From the NCBI RefSeq assembly GCF_018130215.1, contig NZ_JAFCKQ010000002.1:124001-188000 (forward strand): a stretch of DNA of 64,000 nt, written 5' to 3'. This DNA is from Bradyrhizobium jicamae (GTDB lineage Bacteria > Pseudomonadota > Alphaproteobacteria > Rhizobiales > Xanthobacteraceae). The translations under genes were made by a program, and so were the position numbers. Position 1 is the stretch's first letter. The number at the start of each line of letters is the position of its first letter. This document shows, piece after piece, positions 1-8,424 of this stretch. The notes beneath the pieces were generated by a model that did no database searches, was not told where the DNA came from, and saw only the letters and a list, made by a program, of their open reading frames with translations.

Positions 1-963
1 GGCGTGACCATCGTCCTGCTTGTACTCGATCGCACCGAACACTTTGAAGGACTCGTTGACTCGGTAATTCAACTGTCCCGAGACGTTGCTGAGCTGCTGG
101 TAGTCGCCGTCGATGAAGCTGTTGACCTTCGACGTGCCGATGTCGAAGCGGTAGTCGAGTCCCGGCAGCGTCGTACTGCCACCCGAGCCGAAATGGGTGC
201 GGTAGGTGCCGAGCGAGTCGATCGACGTATCGAGCTGGTTCCTGATCGGCCCGGTAGTCGGCTGGTTGCTGACGTAATTGACGGAACCGCCGATCGCGCC
301 GAGGCCCGACATGATCGATGAGGGTCCTTTGAGGAATTCGATCTGCTGCAGGCTCGACGAATCCATCACGCGAGAGGTGATGTCTTGCGGGCCGATCCAG
401 ATCCCGTTGTAGAGCACAGTGACTTCGCTGCCGGTGAAACCGCGCATCGAAAAGCTGCCGAACGCACCTCCCGCGTCGCCCGACAGCACACCGACGGCGC
501 CCTGTGCGGCCTCGGTGGTGGTGCGGTATCCCTGCTCCTGCATCCGTTGCTGGCTGACGACTTCGACGCTTGCCGGCGTTTCATGCACGGTGAGGCCGAG
601 TAGGGTCGCGCTGGCGGCAACGACGCCGCTGTTCAGTGGCGTGCTCGCCGTGACCGGAGCCGGTGCCGGCGTGGGTACCGGCGTTGGCGTACTCTGGTGC
701 GCAGCGCGCCGGGCGCGCTTCGCCGGACCGCGGGTCTCCGCGTTGCGCTGGGCGGTATTGCCCCGTTGCGTCGGCGGGGAGACGACCACCGGGCCGAGCG
801 GTTGCGCACTCTGCGCCCACGCCGGGTCGGATGTCTCGACCACCGCCAGCATGACCCCAAGCGCAATCGCTGAACCGGACAGCCAGCACGATTTGAACGA
901 GATCAACCGTGAGGATGGCGCAGGAATGCGCGCACGAAACGAAACGTTGCCTGAAATGAACAC
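1..963 (-). CDS. TonB-dependent outer-membrane receptor, 5' part (runs off the window)
   Basis: Reading the minus strand in the frame that ends at base 1 gives a signal peptide ending near DPAWAQ, a Pro/Thr-rich linker, then a TonB-receptor plug: VEVVSQQRMQEQGYRTT, GSFSMRGFTGSEVTVLYNG, QQIEFLKGPSSIMSG, GGSVNYVSNQP, and the first barrel strands. It resembles the siderophore-receptor class. About 321 codons are present; the C-terminal barrel lies outside the window. A stop precedes the frame just upstream, so the start must be TTG 975, GTG 963 (used here) or TTG 906; TTG 906 gives the most compact signal peptide, and none has a clear ribosome site. A cobalamin riboswitch sits 140 bases upstream on the same strand, so cobalamin or a related corrinoid or cobalt complex is the inferred substrate. 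Confidence 0.85.
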   Translation of the reverse strand, partial: MFISGNVSFRARIPAPSSRLISFKSCWLSGSAIALGVMLAVVETSDPAWAQSAQPLGPVVVSPPTQRGNTAQRNAETRGPAKRARRAAHQSTPTPVPTPAPAPVTASTPLNSGVVAASATLLGLTVHETPASVEVVSQQRMQEQGYRTTTEAAQGAVGVLSGDAGGAFGSFSMRGFTGSEVTVLYNGIWIGPQDITSRVMDSSSLQQIEFLKGPSSIMSGLGAIGGSVNYVSNQPTTGPIRNQLDTSIDSLGTYRTHFGSGGSTTLPGLDYRFDIGTSKVNSFIDGDYQQLSNVSGQLNYRVNESFKVFGAIEYKQDDGHA

Positions 964-1101
964 GGTGGTGACCAACGGCGAATAATAAAGCCGTCACGTA
1001 CATTCACCGCTGAAATCTGCCCTTCGCCCCTGACACGGCAGCTCTCTTCGGCTTTGCAACGCGCTGGAGCACCCCGCCCAATGCGTCAGTACATGACCAC
1101 G

Positions 1102-1277
1102 ACCGGTAGCAAGGTTTCCTGGCTCGCGGGTTGACGCCTTCGACCACCTTCCCAGGATCACAGTGATCCCAGTGGCTCAATTGTCGTCGGCTCGCCGCTT
1201 ACAGTTGCGGGGGCAGCTGCGGCATTGTCCGCGAGGACGCACCGCATTCCCTTGAATGGCCTTTCGGCACTACCGGT
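1102..1277 (-). promoter_or_regulatory. Cobalamin (B12) riboswitch
   Basis: On the minus strand the conserved core is clear: AAGGGAATGCGGTG, then GCAGCTGCCCCCGCAACTG, GTAAGCGGCGAGC (the B12-box region), GCCACTGG, CTGGGAAGGTGG, and GCGAGCCAGGAAACCTTGC. The ends close perfectly: ACCGGTAG (1277-1270) pairs with CTACCGGT (1109-1102) as an 8-bp P1. The order and spacing match the cobalamin riboswitch family. It precedes the TonB receptor on the same strand, so corrinoid should repress that receptor. I see no obvious intrinsic terminator in the 140 bases before the start codon; sequestration of the translation start is the likelier mechanism. Confidence 0.93.
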
Positions 1278-1472
1278 TTCGAGACTGAACAGAGTTCCCC
1301 GGCGAGTCAAGCAAGGTGGTCTGGTCCCGATGCGTGAGGTCACGATATGTGGTACTTTGGCCACGCGACACTTGGCGAGTTCGAGGTCCCCGAGGTTGAG
1401 GTGCCAGTGTCTGCAAGCCGGCAGGTATCAATGCTCGCGGCTTGGACAGGATCGCGGCGGAAGGAGAAATTC

Positions 1473-2054
1473 ATGGCTTTCAATATTCTGCCGTCTGCCG
1501 GCGGTGTCCGGCTGCGCCCGGTCGAAGCGCGCTACGCGCCGATGTTCTGCTTTGCGCTGTTGACCGCGTCGTGCGCGCTCGCCAGCCTTGTCCTGGCCTG
1601 CGCGACGCCCTTCGCTGCGTTCGCTGTCATCGCGGCGGCGGCGCTGCCGTTCCGCACGGCCATCCTGGTGGTCGTCGGAACGTGGCTGGTCAACCAGACC
1701 ATCGGATTCGGCACGCTGCACTATCCGATCGATGCCCGGACGATCGCCTGGGGTTTTGTGATCGGGACAGCAGCGCTCGCCGCAACCGCGGCGGCATCGG
1801 TGGCCTTCCGCCTGCTGCCGCACAATCGCGCGCTGTTATCCTTCTTTCTCGCCTTCGTTTGCGGCTACGCCGCCTATGAGGTCACGCTGCTTGCGGCAAC
1901 GCCGATGCTGGGTGGAGCAGGGGCGTTTACGCCGGCCATCGTGATGCGTCTTGGACTGCTCGGCGCCGTCTGGCTCGCCGGCCTCGTCGCGGTCTGCGAA
2001 ATGGTCCGCGTGCTCCATCCATTCGGCCGCGGACGATCGTTGCGGGTGCACTAG
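1473..2054 (+). CDS. Six-helix integral membrane protein beside the B12 riboswitch
   Basis: The 193-residue protein starts at ATG 1473 behind AAGGAG (1461-1466); longer upstream frames lack such a site. It has about six hydrophobic segments, a short basic N-terminus and a basic C-terminus. Notable motifs are VNQTIGFGTLHYP between helices 2 and 3, and GYAAYEVTLLAATPMLGG. Size and topology are like those of substrate-binding (S) subunits of energy-coupling-factor transporters or small cobalt/cobalamin permeases, but I cannot place it in a named family. It is divergent from the riboswitch-controlled TonB receptor and shares its intergenic region, which makes a role in corrinoid or cobalt uptake plausible. 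Its stop overlaps that of the convergent thiolase remnant. Confidence 0.75.
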   Translation: MAFNILPSAGGVRLRPVEARYAPMFCFALLTASCALASLVLACATPFAAFAVIAAAALPFRTAILVVVGTWLVNQTIGFGTLHYPIDARTIAWGFVIGTAALAATAAASVAFRLLPHNRALLSFFLAFVCGYAAYEVTLLAATPMLGGAGAFTPAIVMRLGLLGAVWLAGLVAVCEMVRVLHPFGRGRSLRVH

Positions 2055-2490
2055 CCGCGGCGTTCAGGCAAGTGCACGTAGCAGACGGCGCCCACGCCAA
2101 CCATATGGGCGAGGCCGATCCGTGCGTCGCGGTGTTGACGGGGGCCGGCTTCGCCGCGTAGTTGCATCGTGATCTCGCCGATCTGGCCGATTCCGGTCGG
2201 ACCGATCGGGTGCCCCATCGCGATCAGCCCGCCGGAGGGATTGACCGCACATCGTCCGCCGATGTCGAGTGCGCCTTCCTTGAGCATCGCGACGCCATGA
2301 CCCTCCGGGCAAAGGCCGATGCCTTCGATGTAATGCAACTCCTCGACCGTGAACGCGTCGTGCAGTTCGATGATGTCGAGATCTTCTGGGCTGCGCCTGG
2401 CTTCTGCCAGCGCGAGTTCCACGGTCTCGCAGGTCAGCGCGGCATCGAAGCCGGTGCCGGGCGGGTAGACGCGCTCGCCGGCAGCGGCTG
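2051..2490 (-). pseudogene. Thiolase (acetyl-CoA acetyltransferase family), C-terminal remnant
   Basis: The minus strand encodes only the C-terminal third of a SCP-x/thiolase-like protein: IIELHDAFTVEELHYIEG, CAVNPSGGLIAMGHPIGPTG and LAHMVGVGAVCYVH. These include the catalytic His of the GHP motif and the C-terminal Cys. The N-terminal two thirds, with the nucleophilic Cys, are absent. Upstream of about 2490 the sequence changes into the antisense of a nitronate monooxygenase fragment. The stop is intact and codon use is normal, so decay appears to be a single recent deletion rather than gradual erosion. Confidence 0.8.
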
Positions 2491-3140
2491 TTGCGCCGTT
2501 GCACGACATCGGCTGCCTGGTGTTTGCCGACATCGCGTCGTTGCGCCACGCCGAGAAGGCGATCGAAGCGGGCGCCGACGGCCTGATCCTGCTGACCGCA
2601 GGCGCCGGGGGCCAAACCGGCTGGGCCAACCCGTTTGCGTTTGTGCGTGCGGTCCGTGCCATGTTCGACGGTCCGATCGTGCTTGCCGGCGGGGTCACCG
2701 ATGGCGCCTCGCTGGCGGCCGCGCGCGTGCTCGGCTGCGACCTCGCCTATATGGGCACGCGCTTCATCGCCGCGCGCGAGAGCATGGCCAGCGATGCGTA
2801 TCGTCAGATGCTGGTCGACAGCACGCTCGATGACGTGATGCTCACCAAGGCCTTCACCGGTCTCGACGCCAGCATGTTGCGGCCGTCGATCGTTGCCGCG
2901 GGGCTCGATCCTGCCAATCTGGACGAGTCGATGTCCGAAGCTCGTGCCCGGGAAAAGTTTGGCGGCAAGAATCCTGGAGAGGGAGCGCGTCGCTGGATCG
3001 AGGTCTGGAGCGCGGGGCACTCCGTCTCGGGCGTCCGCGCAATCGGCGGAGCTGCCGAGCTGGTCGAGGACCTCGCCGAACAATACGAAGCGGCGTTCGC
3101 GGGGTGCGTTGCGCAAGCCGCGACACCGAGAAGTTCATGA
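2491..3140 (+). pseudogene. Nitronate monooxygenase (2-nitropropane dioxygenase family), N-terminally truncated
   Basis: The reading frame yields the C-terminal two thirds of an FMN-dependent nitronate monooxygenase TIM barrel: HDIGCLVFADIASLRHAEKA, AGADGLILLTAGAGGQTG, FDGPIVLAGGVTDG, and GCDLAYMGTRFIAA. The usual N-terminus of roughly 110-130 residues, with the first FMN-binding strands, is missing. The frame could begin at TTG 2499, but there is no ribosome site and the fold would be incomplete. It abuts the thiolase remnant head to head, which implies one deletion removed both 5' ends and the shared promoter region. I infer a non-functional remnant. Confidence 0.8.
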
Positions 3141-3263
3141 CGACCGCGCCGCGGCACCAGGTTTATTGGCGGACGACCCGGCCGGCGCGTACACGCCATC
3201 CGTACTTTACTGAGCAGCCTGCAGGCCCGGCTCGAACACAGTCGAGACAGGGCGCCCGACCGT

Positions 3264-3370
3264 TCTAGAGCAATTTCGGTTCTGATTGAATCAGAACCGA
3301 AGCTCTAGATTCTTATTTTGACGCGTTTTCTTCACGCGAACCGGTATCCACTTCGCTCGAAAACGCTCTA
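3264..3370. repeat. Rhizobial palindromic intergenic repeat
   Basis: A long inverted repeat begins with CTAGAGC (3265-3271) and ends with GCTCTAG (3302-3308), enclosing CGGTTCTGATT paired with AATCAGAACCG. It is followed by a conserved-looking tail containing GACGCGTTTTCTTCACGCG and CGGTATCCACTTCGCTCG. I recognise this from memory as an abundant interspersed repeat of Bradyrhizobium-type genomes. The last three bases (3368-3370) supply the TAG stop codon of the LivF gene. Confidence 0.8.
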
Positions 3371-4159
3371 CTCCCCGTTGGCGCCAACTGGGGCCGGTTC
3401 CGCCTTCATCTCGCCGAGATAGGCCTGCTGCACCATTTCGTTGTCGCGCAGGCTCTGGGCCGAGCCGTGCAGCACCACCTGGCCGGTCTGCAGGACGTAG
3501 CCGTAGTTGGCGATCGACAGCGCCATGTTGGCGTTCTGCTCGACCATGAAGATGCTGGTGCCCTGGCGGTTGATCACCTGGATGATGTCGAACACCTGCT
3601 CGACGAATGCAGGCGACAGGCCCATCGACGGCTCGTCCATGCACAGCAGCTTCGGGCGCGCCATCAGCGCACGGCCGATGGCGACCATCTGCTGCTCGCC
3701 GCCGGACAGCGTGCCGGCCTGTTGCTTGAGGCGCTCCTTGATGCGCGGGAACAGGCCGAACACCCGCTCCTTGTCGGCCTCGATCTCGACCAGATCGTCG
3801 CGCGTGAAGGCGCCCATCTCCAGGTTTTCCAGCACGGTCATGCGCGGAAACAGCCGGCGCGCCTCCGGCACCGGCGCAATGCCGCGCTTCACCCGCTGCG
3901 CCGTCGGCAGGTCGTTGATGCGCTCACCCGCATAGCTGATCGTGCCGCTCTTCGGCTTCACGATGCCGAGGATCGTCTTCATGGTGGTGGACTTGCCGCA
4001 CGCATTGCCGCCAAGCAGGCAGACGATCTCGCCCTGGCCCACGCGATAATCGACGTCCTTCAGGACGTGAAGCTCGCCGTAATAGGTGTTGACGTCCTTG
4101 AACTCAAGAAGCGGCGGCGGCCGCTGCGACGGCGTCGGTTGTTCGTCCAAGATAGGCAC
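3368..4159 (-). CDS. livF: Branched-chain amino acid-type ABC transporter, ATP-binding protein LivF
   Basis: The 263-residue ABC ATPase has Walker A GGNACGKST near residue 50, the signature LSGGEQQMVAIGRALM, Walker B PKLLCMDEPSMGLS and a switch His in FMVEQNANMAL. The Walker A deviates from the usual GPNGAGKTT but keeps the GxxxxGKS core. It is the last gene of an operon running binding protein, LivH, LivM-LivG fusion, LivF; its ATG lies 56 bases inside the preceding gene, so translation is probably coupled. The substrate may be branched-chain amino acids, but this family (HAAT) also moves amides, urea and aromatic acids. Confidence 0.93.
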   Translation of the reverse strand: MPILDEQPTPSQRPPPLLEFKDVNTYYGELHVLKDVDYRVGQGEIVCLLGGNACGKSTTMKTILGIVKPKSGTISYAGERINDLPTAQRVKRGIAPVPEARRLFPRMTVLENLEMGAFTRDDLVEIEADKERVFGLFPRIKERLKQQAGTLSGGEQQMVAIGRALMARPKLLCMDEPSMGLSPAFVEQVFDIIQVINRQGTSIFMVEQNANMALSIANYGYVLQTGQVVLHGSAQSLRDNEMVQQAYLGEMKAEPAPVGANGE

Positions 4160-6200
4160 GCAGCACTTCCTTGTTTGAATGGACCTGTTTCGGGGTGCCC
4201 TCGGCGATCTTCTCGCCGTGATCGAGCACGATCACCTTGTCCGCGATCTCGTTGACCACGTCGAGCTTGTGCTCGATCAGCAGGATAGTCACGCCACGCT
4301 GGCGCAGCTGCCGGATCTGATCCGCCAGTTCCAGCGTTTCCGTCGGATTCATGCCGGCCGTCGGCTCGTCGAGCAGCAGCAGCATGGGCTCCGAGACCAG
4401 CGCGCGTGCGATCTCCAGCCGCCGCCGGTTGGCGTAGGACAGCGAGAAGGCGAGGTGCTGCAGGCGTGGCATCAGCCGGTTGCCGAAGATGCGGATTATT
4501 TCCAGTGCGCGGGCGCGTGCGGCGGCCTCCTCGCGCTTCACGCGCGGCAGGCGCAGCACGGCGCCGACCGCCCCCGTCGAGGTGCGGGTATGGGCGCCCA
4601 CCAGCGCATTCTCCAGCAGCGTCATGTGGGGGAACAGGCGCAGGTTCTGGAAGGTGCGCGCGATGCCCTTGTCGGCGATCCGGTGCGGCTTCAATCCGGT
4701 GACGTCCTCGCCTGCGAGCAGCACGTGACCGCCGTCCGGCCTGATGAGGCCGGTGATGAGATTGAAGAATGTCGTCTTGCCGGAGCCGTTCGGCCCGATG
4801 ATGGCGACGATCGCGCCCGGCATGACGTCGAGATCGATGCGGTTCACGGCCTTGATGCCGCCGAACGATTTCGCCAGGCCCTTGATCTCGAGCAGCGGCC
4901 TGCCCGGATCAATGGTCCGCCGGTGCAGCGGCGCAAGCCCGGCCTCAACCTCGCTCCGCGACGGCATCGCGTTCTGCTGCTCGTAGGTCAGCGCGGTGAC
5001 CGCGGTGCGCTCGGGAATGAGCCCCTGGCGGCGATAGAGCATCATCACGACGAGAATGATGCCGAAGATCAGCTCGATCGACTGGACCAGGTCGATCCTT
5101 TGCAGGAATTCGATGCCGGTCAGCTTGCCGAGCGCATGGATCCACTGTGTCAGGTCCTGCAGGAACCAGGATTGCAGCAACTGCAGCAGGAGCGCGCCGA
5201 TCACCACGCCGGCGACGCTGCCGATGCCGCCCAGCACGATCATGACGAGGATCATGACCGAGACCGGGAACATGAACATCTCGGGCGAGGCGGTCTGCAG
5301 CTTGGCCACGTAGAACGTGCCCGTCACGCCGGCGAAACCGGCACCGATCGCAAAGGCGAGCAGCTTGAGCCTGGTCCGGTTGACCCCCATCGCCTCGGCG
5401 GCGATCTCGTCCTCGCGGATCGCAAGCCAGGCCCGGCCGACGCGCGACTGCTTCAGCCGCGTGCTGATGAAGATCAGCAGGACGATGAGCACCAGCCCGC
5501 AATAGTAGTAGGGCGTCGACAACACGCCGAAATCGTAGCCGAAGAATTTCGGCGTGTTGACGCCGCTGAGGCCTTGCGCGCCATTGGTGATGGTCGGTGT
5601 GTTGCGCGCCACGATCGGCACGATCTCGCCGAAGCCGAGCGTCACGATGGCAAGGTAATCGCCCTTGAGCCTGAGCGTCGGTGCGCCGAACACGATACCG
5701 AAGAAGGCGGCGACCAGGGCAGAGATCGGCAACATCAGCCAGAACGACACGTCGAAATGGACGGTGCCGGCGCCGCCCTCCGCGTTCAGGTGCTGGACCA
5801 GTCCGAGCCACTGGAACGGCTCCCAGAAGCTGCTCCACTGCGGCTGGATCTGGTAGGACGACAGCGCGCCGTAGGTATAGGCGCCGATGGCGAAGAACGC
5901 CGCATAGCCGAGATCGAGCAGGCCGGCAAAGCCGACCACGATGTTGAGCCCGAGCGCCAGCATGGCATAGGAGAGCGCATTCGCCGCGGCATCGATGTCG
6001 CCTTCATTGCCGTCGAGATAGGGGAAGGCGAGCGCCGCAATGAGGATGCCGGTGAGCAGGTAGGGACGGAACTGCTCGCTGGCGACGCGCGCACGGATGG
6101 CGGCGAACCGGCCCTGCGGGCGCGCGGTGGTCGGGGCTGCGATGCCGCCTGCGATGTCGCCTGCGATGTCTTGGGCGCGTTCGAGAGGTGAATTCGACAC
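4104..6200 (-). CDS. livM-livG: LivM-LivG fusion: ABC permease joined to ATP-binding protein
   Basis: The single 698-residue frame has two domains. Residues 1 to about 400 form a LivM-type permease (GLNIVVGFAGLLDLGYAAFF, GDYLAIVTLGFGEI, about nine hydrophobic helices). After a linker of about 30 residues comes a LivG-type ATPase with Walker A GPNGSGKTT near 468, signature SYANRRRLEIARALV and Walker B LLLLDEPTAGMNPTE. In most bacteria these are separate genes. The join is in frame with no internal stop, so it is a true fusion. It starts 9 bases after livH and overlaps livF, consistent with one operon. Confidence 0.92.
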   Translation of the reverse strand: MSNSPLERAQDIAGDIAGGIAAPTTARPQGRFAAIRARVASEQFRPYLLTGILIAALAFPYLDGNEGDIDAAANALSYAMLALGLNIVVGFAGLLDLGYAAFFAIGAYTYGALSSYQIQPQWSSFWEPFQWLGLVQHLNAEGGAGTVHFDVSFWLMLPISALVAAFFGIVFGAPTLRLKGDYLAIVTLGFGEIVPIVARNTPTITNGAQGLSGVNTPKFFGYDFGVLSTPYYYCGLVLIVLLIFISTRLKQSRVGRAWLAIREDEIAAEAMGVNRTRLKLLAFAIGAGFAGVTGTFYVAKLQTASPEMFMFPVSVMILVMIVLGGIGSVAGVVIGALLLQLLQSWFLQDLTQWIHALGKLTGIEFLQRIDLVQSIELIFGIILVVMMLYRRQGLIPERTAVTALTYEQQNAMPSRSEVEAGLAPLHRRTIDPGRPLLEIKGLAKSFGGIKAVNRIDLDVMPGAIVAIIGPNGSGKTTFFNLITGLIRPDGGHVLLAGEDVTGLKPHRIADKGIARTFQNLRLFPHMTLLENALVGAHTRTSTGAVGAVLRLPRVKREEAAARARALEIIRIFGNRLMPRLQHLAFSLSYANRRRLEIARALVSEPMLLLLDEPTAGMNPTETLELADQIRQLRQRGVTILLIEHKLDVVNEIADKVIVLDHGEKIAEGTPKQVHSNKEVLRAYLGRTTDAVAAAAAAS

Positions 6201-6209
6201 GCCGTCACC

Positions 6210-7139
6210 CTAGGATCTGGTCGGTGCTGCGCGGCCGAGCAGCCCCGAGGGGCGCAGCACCAGCACGAGCACCAACATTGAAAAGATGATGATGTCGGTC
6301 CAGCGCACCGCGATGTACTGGCCGCCCAGCGATTCGATGAGCCCGATCACCACGCCGCCCAGCATCGCCCCCGGGATGTTGCCGATGCCGCCGAGCACCG
6401 CCGCGGTGAAAGCCCGCAGGCCGGAGGTATAGCCGATCAGGTAGCTCGTGTAATTGTAGTAGAGCCCGAAGATCAGCCCGGCCGCGCCTGCGAGCGCCGA
6501 CCCGAGGAAGAAGGTGATGATCACGACCCGGTCGACGTCGATGCCGACCATGCGTGCCGCTTCCTGGTCCTGCGCCATCGCCCGCATCGCCTTGCCCATC
6601 TTGGTCCGCCGGACGAAATAGTTCAGTGCGACCATGAGCACGAGCGAGATGGTCCACAGCAGCACCTCGCGCAGGCGCAGCGTGACACCGCCGAAGATCC
6701 ACGCGGTGTTGGGCATCGGGTTGGAGTAGTTCTTCGAGTCTGCGCCGGCCCCGAGCAGCACGACGTTGTAGAGGATGTAGGACACGCCGATCGTGGTGAT
6801 CATCGGCGCGGTGCCCGCCACACCGCGCAGAGGCCGTAGCGCGAACCGCTCGATCGCGACGCCGAGAATGCCCGATCCCAGCATCGTGACGACGAACACG
6901 GCGATCAGGATGCCGGCCAGCGGCAGCCCGTACAGGACATGCGACTGGCCGGCGAAGCCCATCGCCTCCAGCGTCCACATGGCGATGAACGAGCCCACCA
7001 TGAAGACGTTGAAGTGCGCGAAGTTGATCAGCTCGATAATGCCGTAGACCATGGTGAAGCCGAGCGCGAGCAGCGAGTACATCGCGCCCAGACTCACACC
7101 GTTGATGATCTGCTGCAGCAGGATGTCCCAGTTGCTCAT
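6210..7139 (-). CDS. livH: Branched-chain amino acid-type ABC transporter permease LivH
   Basis: The 309-residue inner-membrane permease has the LivH hallmarks INGVSLGAMYSLLALGFTMV at the N-terminus, MVYGIIELINFAHFNVFMVG, and GLRAFTAAVLGGIGNIPGAM near residue 225. About eight hydrophobic helices are visible. ATG 7139 is preceded by a purine-rich GAGGGG stretch. The gene lies 37 bases after the binding-protein gene and 9 before the LivM-LivG fusion, so it supplies the second membrane half of the same importer. Confidence 0.93.
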   Translation of the reverse strand: MSNWDILLQQIINGVSLGAMYSLLALGFTMVYGIIELINFAHFNVFMVGSFIAMWTLEAMGFAGQSHVLYGLPLAGILIAVFVVTMLGSGILGVAIERFALRPLRGVAGTAPMITTIGVSYILYNVVLLGAGADSKNYSNPMPNTAWIFGGVTLRLREVLLWTISLVLMVALNYFVRRTKMGKAMRAMAQDQEAARMVGIDVDRVVIITFFLGSALAGAAGLIFGLYYNYTSYLIGYTSGLRAFTAAVLGGIGNIPGAMLGGVVIGLIESLGGQYIAVRWTDIIIFSMLVLVLVLRPSGLLGRAAPTRS

Positions 7140-7176
7140 TGCCGGTCCCCTCGATGCGGCATCACGAGCCTCGAGC

Positions 7177-8424
7177 CTACGACTGCGGCGCAGGTTCGAG
7201 ATACTTCAACTGGTGCGTGATGTCGTCAGCAGGGTATTTGTCGTCGTGGCGATACTGGAACACGCTGACGGTGCGGTCGAGGATGTCGCCGTTTTCGTCG
7301 AACGAAACGGTGCCTTGCAGGGTCTGGACCTTCGAGGCCTGGATCGCGTCGCGGATGTTGGAACGGTTCATCTCCTTGCCGCTCTTCGCCACGGTCTCGA
7401 CCGCCGCGAGGATGACCTTTGCCGCGTCATAGGCGGTGATCGAATAATCGTCCGGGACCGCCTTGTACTTCTCCTGGAAGGTCTTGACGAAGCCGGCCGC
7501 CTCCGGGCTCTCGGTCAAATGCGGACCGGCATTGGTTCCGTACCAGCCCTCGACCGCCGGGAAGCCGCCGCCCTTGAGGAAGCTGCCGCCGGCCACGCCA
7601 TCGCCGCCGGCCTTGATGATGTTCGGAATGGTCTCCGCCGCCTGCTTGGCGAGCTTGACGCCGGCCTGGGCGACGCCGCCATAGTAGAGCGCGTCCGGAT
7701 GCAGCGCCTTGATCTTGGTCAGAGCGGTCGTGTAGTCGGCTTCCTTGGGATCGAGCTGGTCGTGGCCGAGCACCTCGAGACCGATCTCCTTCGCCCGTTT
7801 TTCGAAGGCATTCGCGAGACCGACGCCATAGGCACCGGAATCGTCGAGGATGTACACAGTCTTCACCTTCAGCTTGGCCTTGAAGTAGTTGGCCATGTTC
7901 GGGCCCTGGAAGGCGTCCGTCGTCACGGTCCGGAAGTAGACGGCCTTGCCCTTGGGACGGAACTGGGCGGCCATCTTCGGATCGGTGATGTCGGGATTGG
8001 TCGAGGATGGCGTGATGGTCGCCATGTCCGCCTGGCTGAGGATCGGCGACATCGCCTTGCCGCTGCCGCTCATTTCCGGCCCGATATTGGCGACGACCAG
8101 GGGATCGGCGACGAGCTTCTTGGTGCTGGTCGCGGCCTGGGCAGGATCATACTGGCCGGCGGTGGCCGTGCCGTCATCGTAGATGACCGGCTCGATCTTG
8201 TATCCGGCGATCCCGCCTGCAGCGTTGGCCTCGTCGAAGGCGATCATCGCCCCGTTCTTGATCAGGGTGGCGTCCTCGGCGTCGGCACCCGTGAAGGGCA
8301 GGATAATGCCGATCTTCACCACCTTCTGTTCAGCCAATGCGGCGCTTCCACCGGTCGCCGCGATGGCGGCGACCGCAACGGCCCCTGCATTGAAGGCACG
8401 GCGTGTATACTGGAACGGTTTCAT
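7177..8424 (-). CDS. Periplasmic substrate-binding protein of the Liv-type ABC transporter
   Basis: The 415-residue protein is a type I periplasmic binding protein (Leu/Ile/Val-binding-like). The N-terminus TRRAFNAGAVAVAAIAATGG is followed by AALA, a Tat-compatible signal. The mature part begins VVKIGIILPFTGADAEDA and includes NIGPEMSGSGKAMSPI, YILDDSGAYGVGLANAFEKR, and a C-terminal lobe with ITAYDAAKVILAAVETV. A GGAGACT ribosome site precedes ATG 8424. It is the first gene of the operon. The ligand cannot be read from sequence; similar proteins bind aliphatic amino acids or aromatic acids. Confidence 0.93.
   Translation of the reverse strand: MKPFQYTRRAFNAGAVAVAAIAATGGSAALAEQKVVKIGIILPFTGADAEDATLIKNGAMIAFDEANAAGGIAGYKIEPVIYDDGTATAGQYDPAQAATSTKKLVADPLVVANIGPEMSGSGKAMSPILSQADMATITPSSTNPDITDPKMAAQFRPKGKAVYFRTVTTDAFQGPNMANYFKAKLKVKTVYILDDSGAYGVGLANAFEKRAKEIGLEVLGHDQLDPKEADYTTALTKIKALHPDALYYGGVAQAGVKLAKQAAETIPNIIKAGGDGVAGGSFLKGGGFPAVEGWYGTNAGPHLTESPEAAGFVKTFQEKYKAVPDDYSITAYDAAKVILAAVETVAKSGKEMNRSNIRDAIQASKVQTLQGTVSFDENGDILDRTVSVFQYRHDDKYPADDITHQLKYLEPAPQS

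Noticed and set aside
581..1003. 140-codon minus-strand frame at the 5' end of the TonB receptor, with an ATG and a fair ribosome site
   Set aside because: It is out of frame with the receptor; the receptor frame carries the signal peptide and plug motifs. It could be a leader ORF, but I have no support for that.
4179..6191. Plus-strand 670-codon frame opposite the LivM-LivG fusion
   Set aside because: Antisense shadow of a gene with clear ABC motifs; low-complexity Gln/Arg/Asp/His composition.
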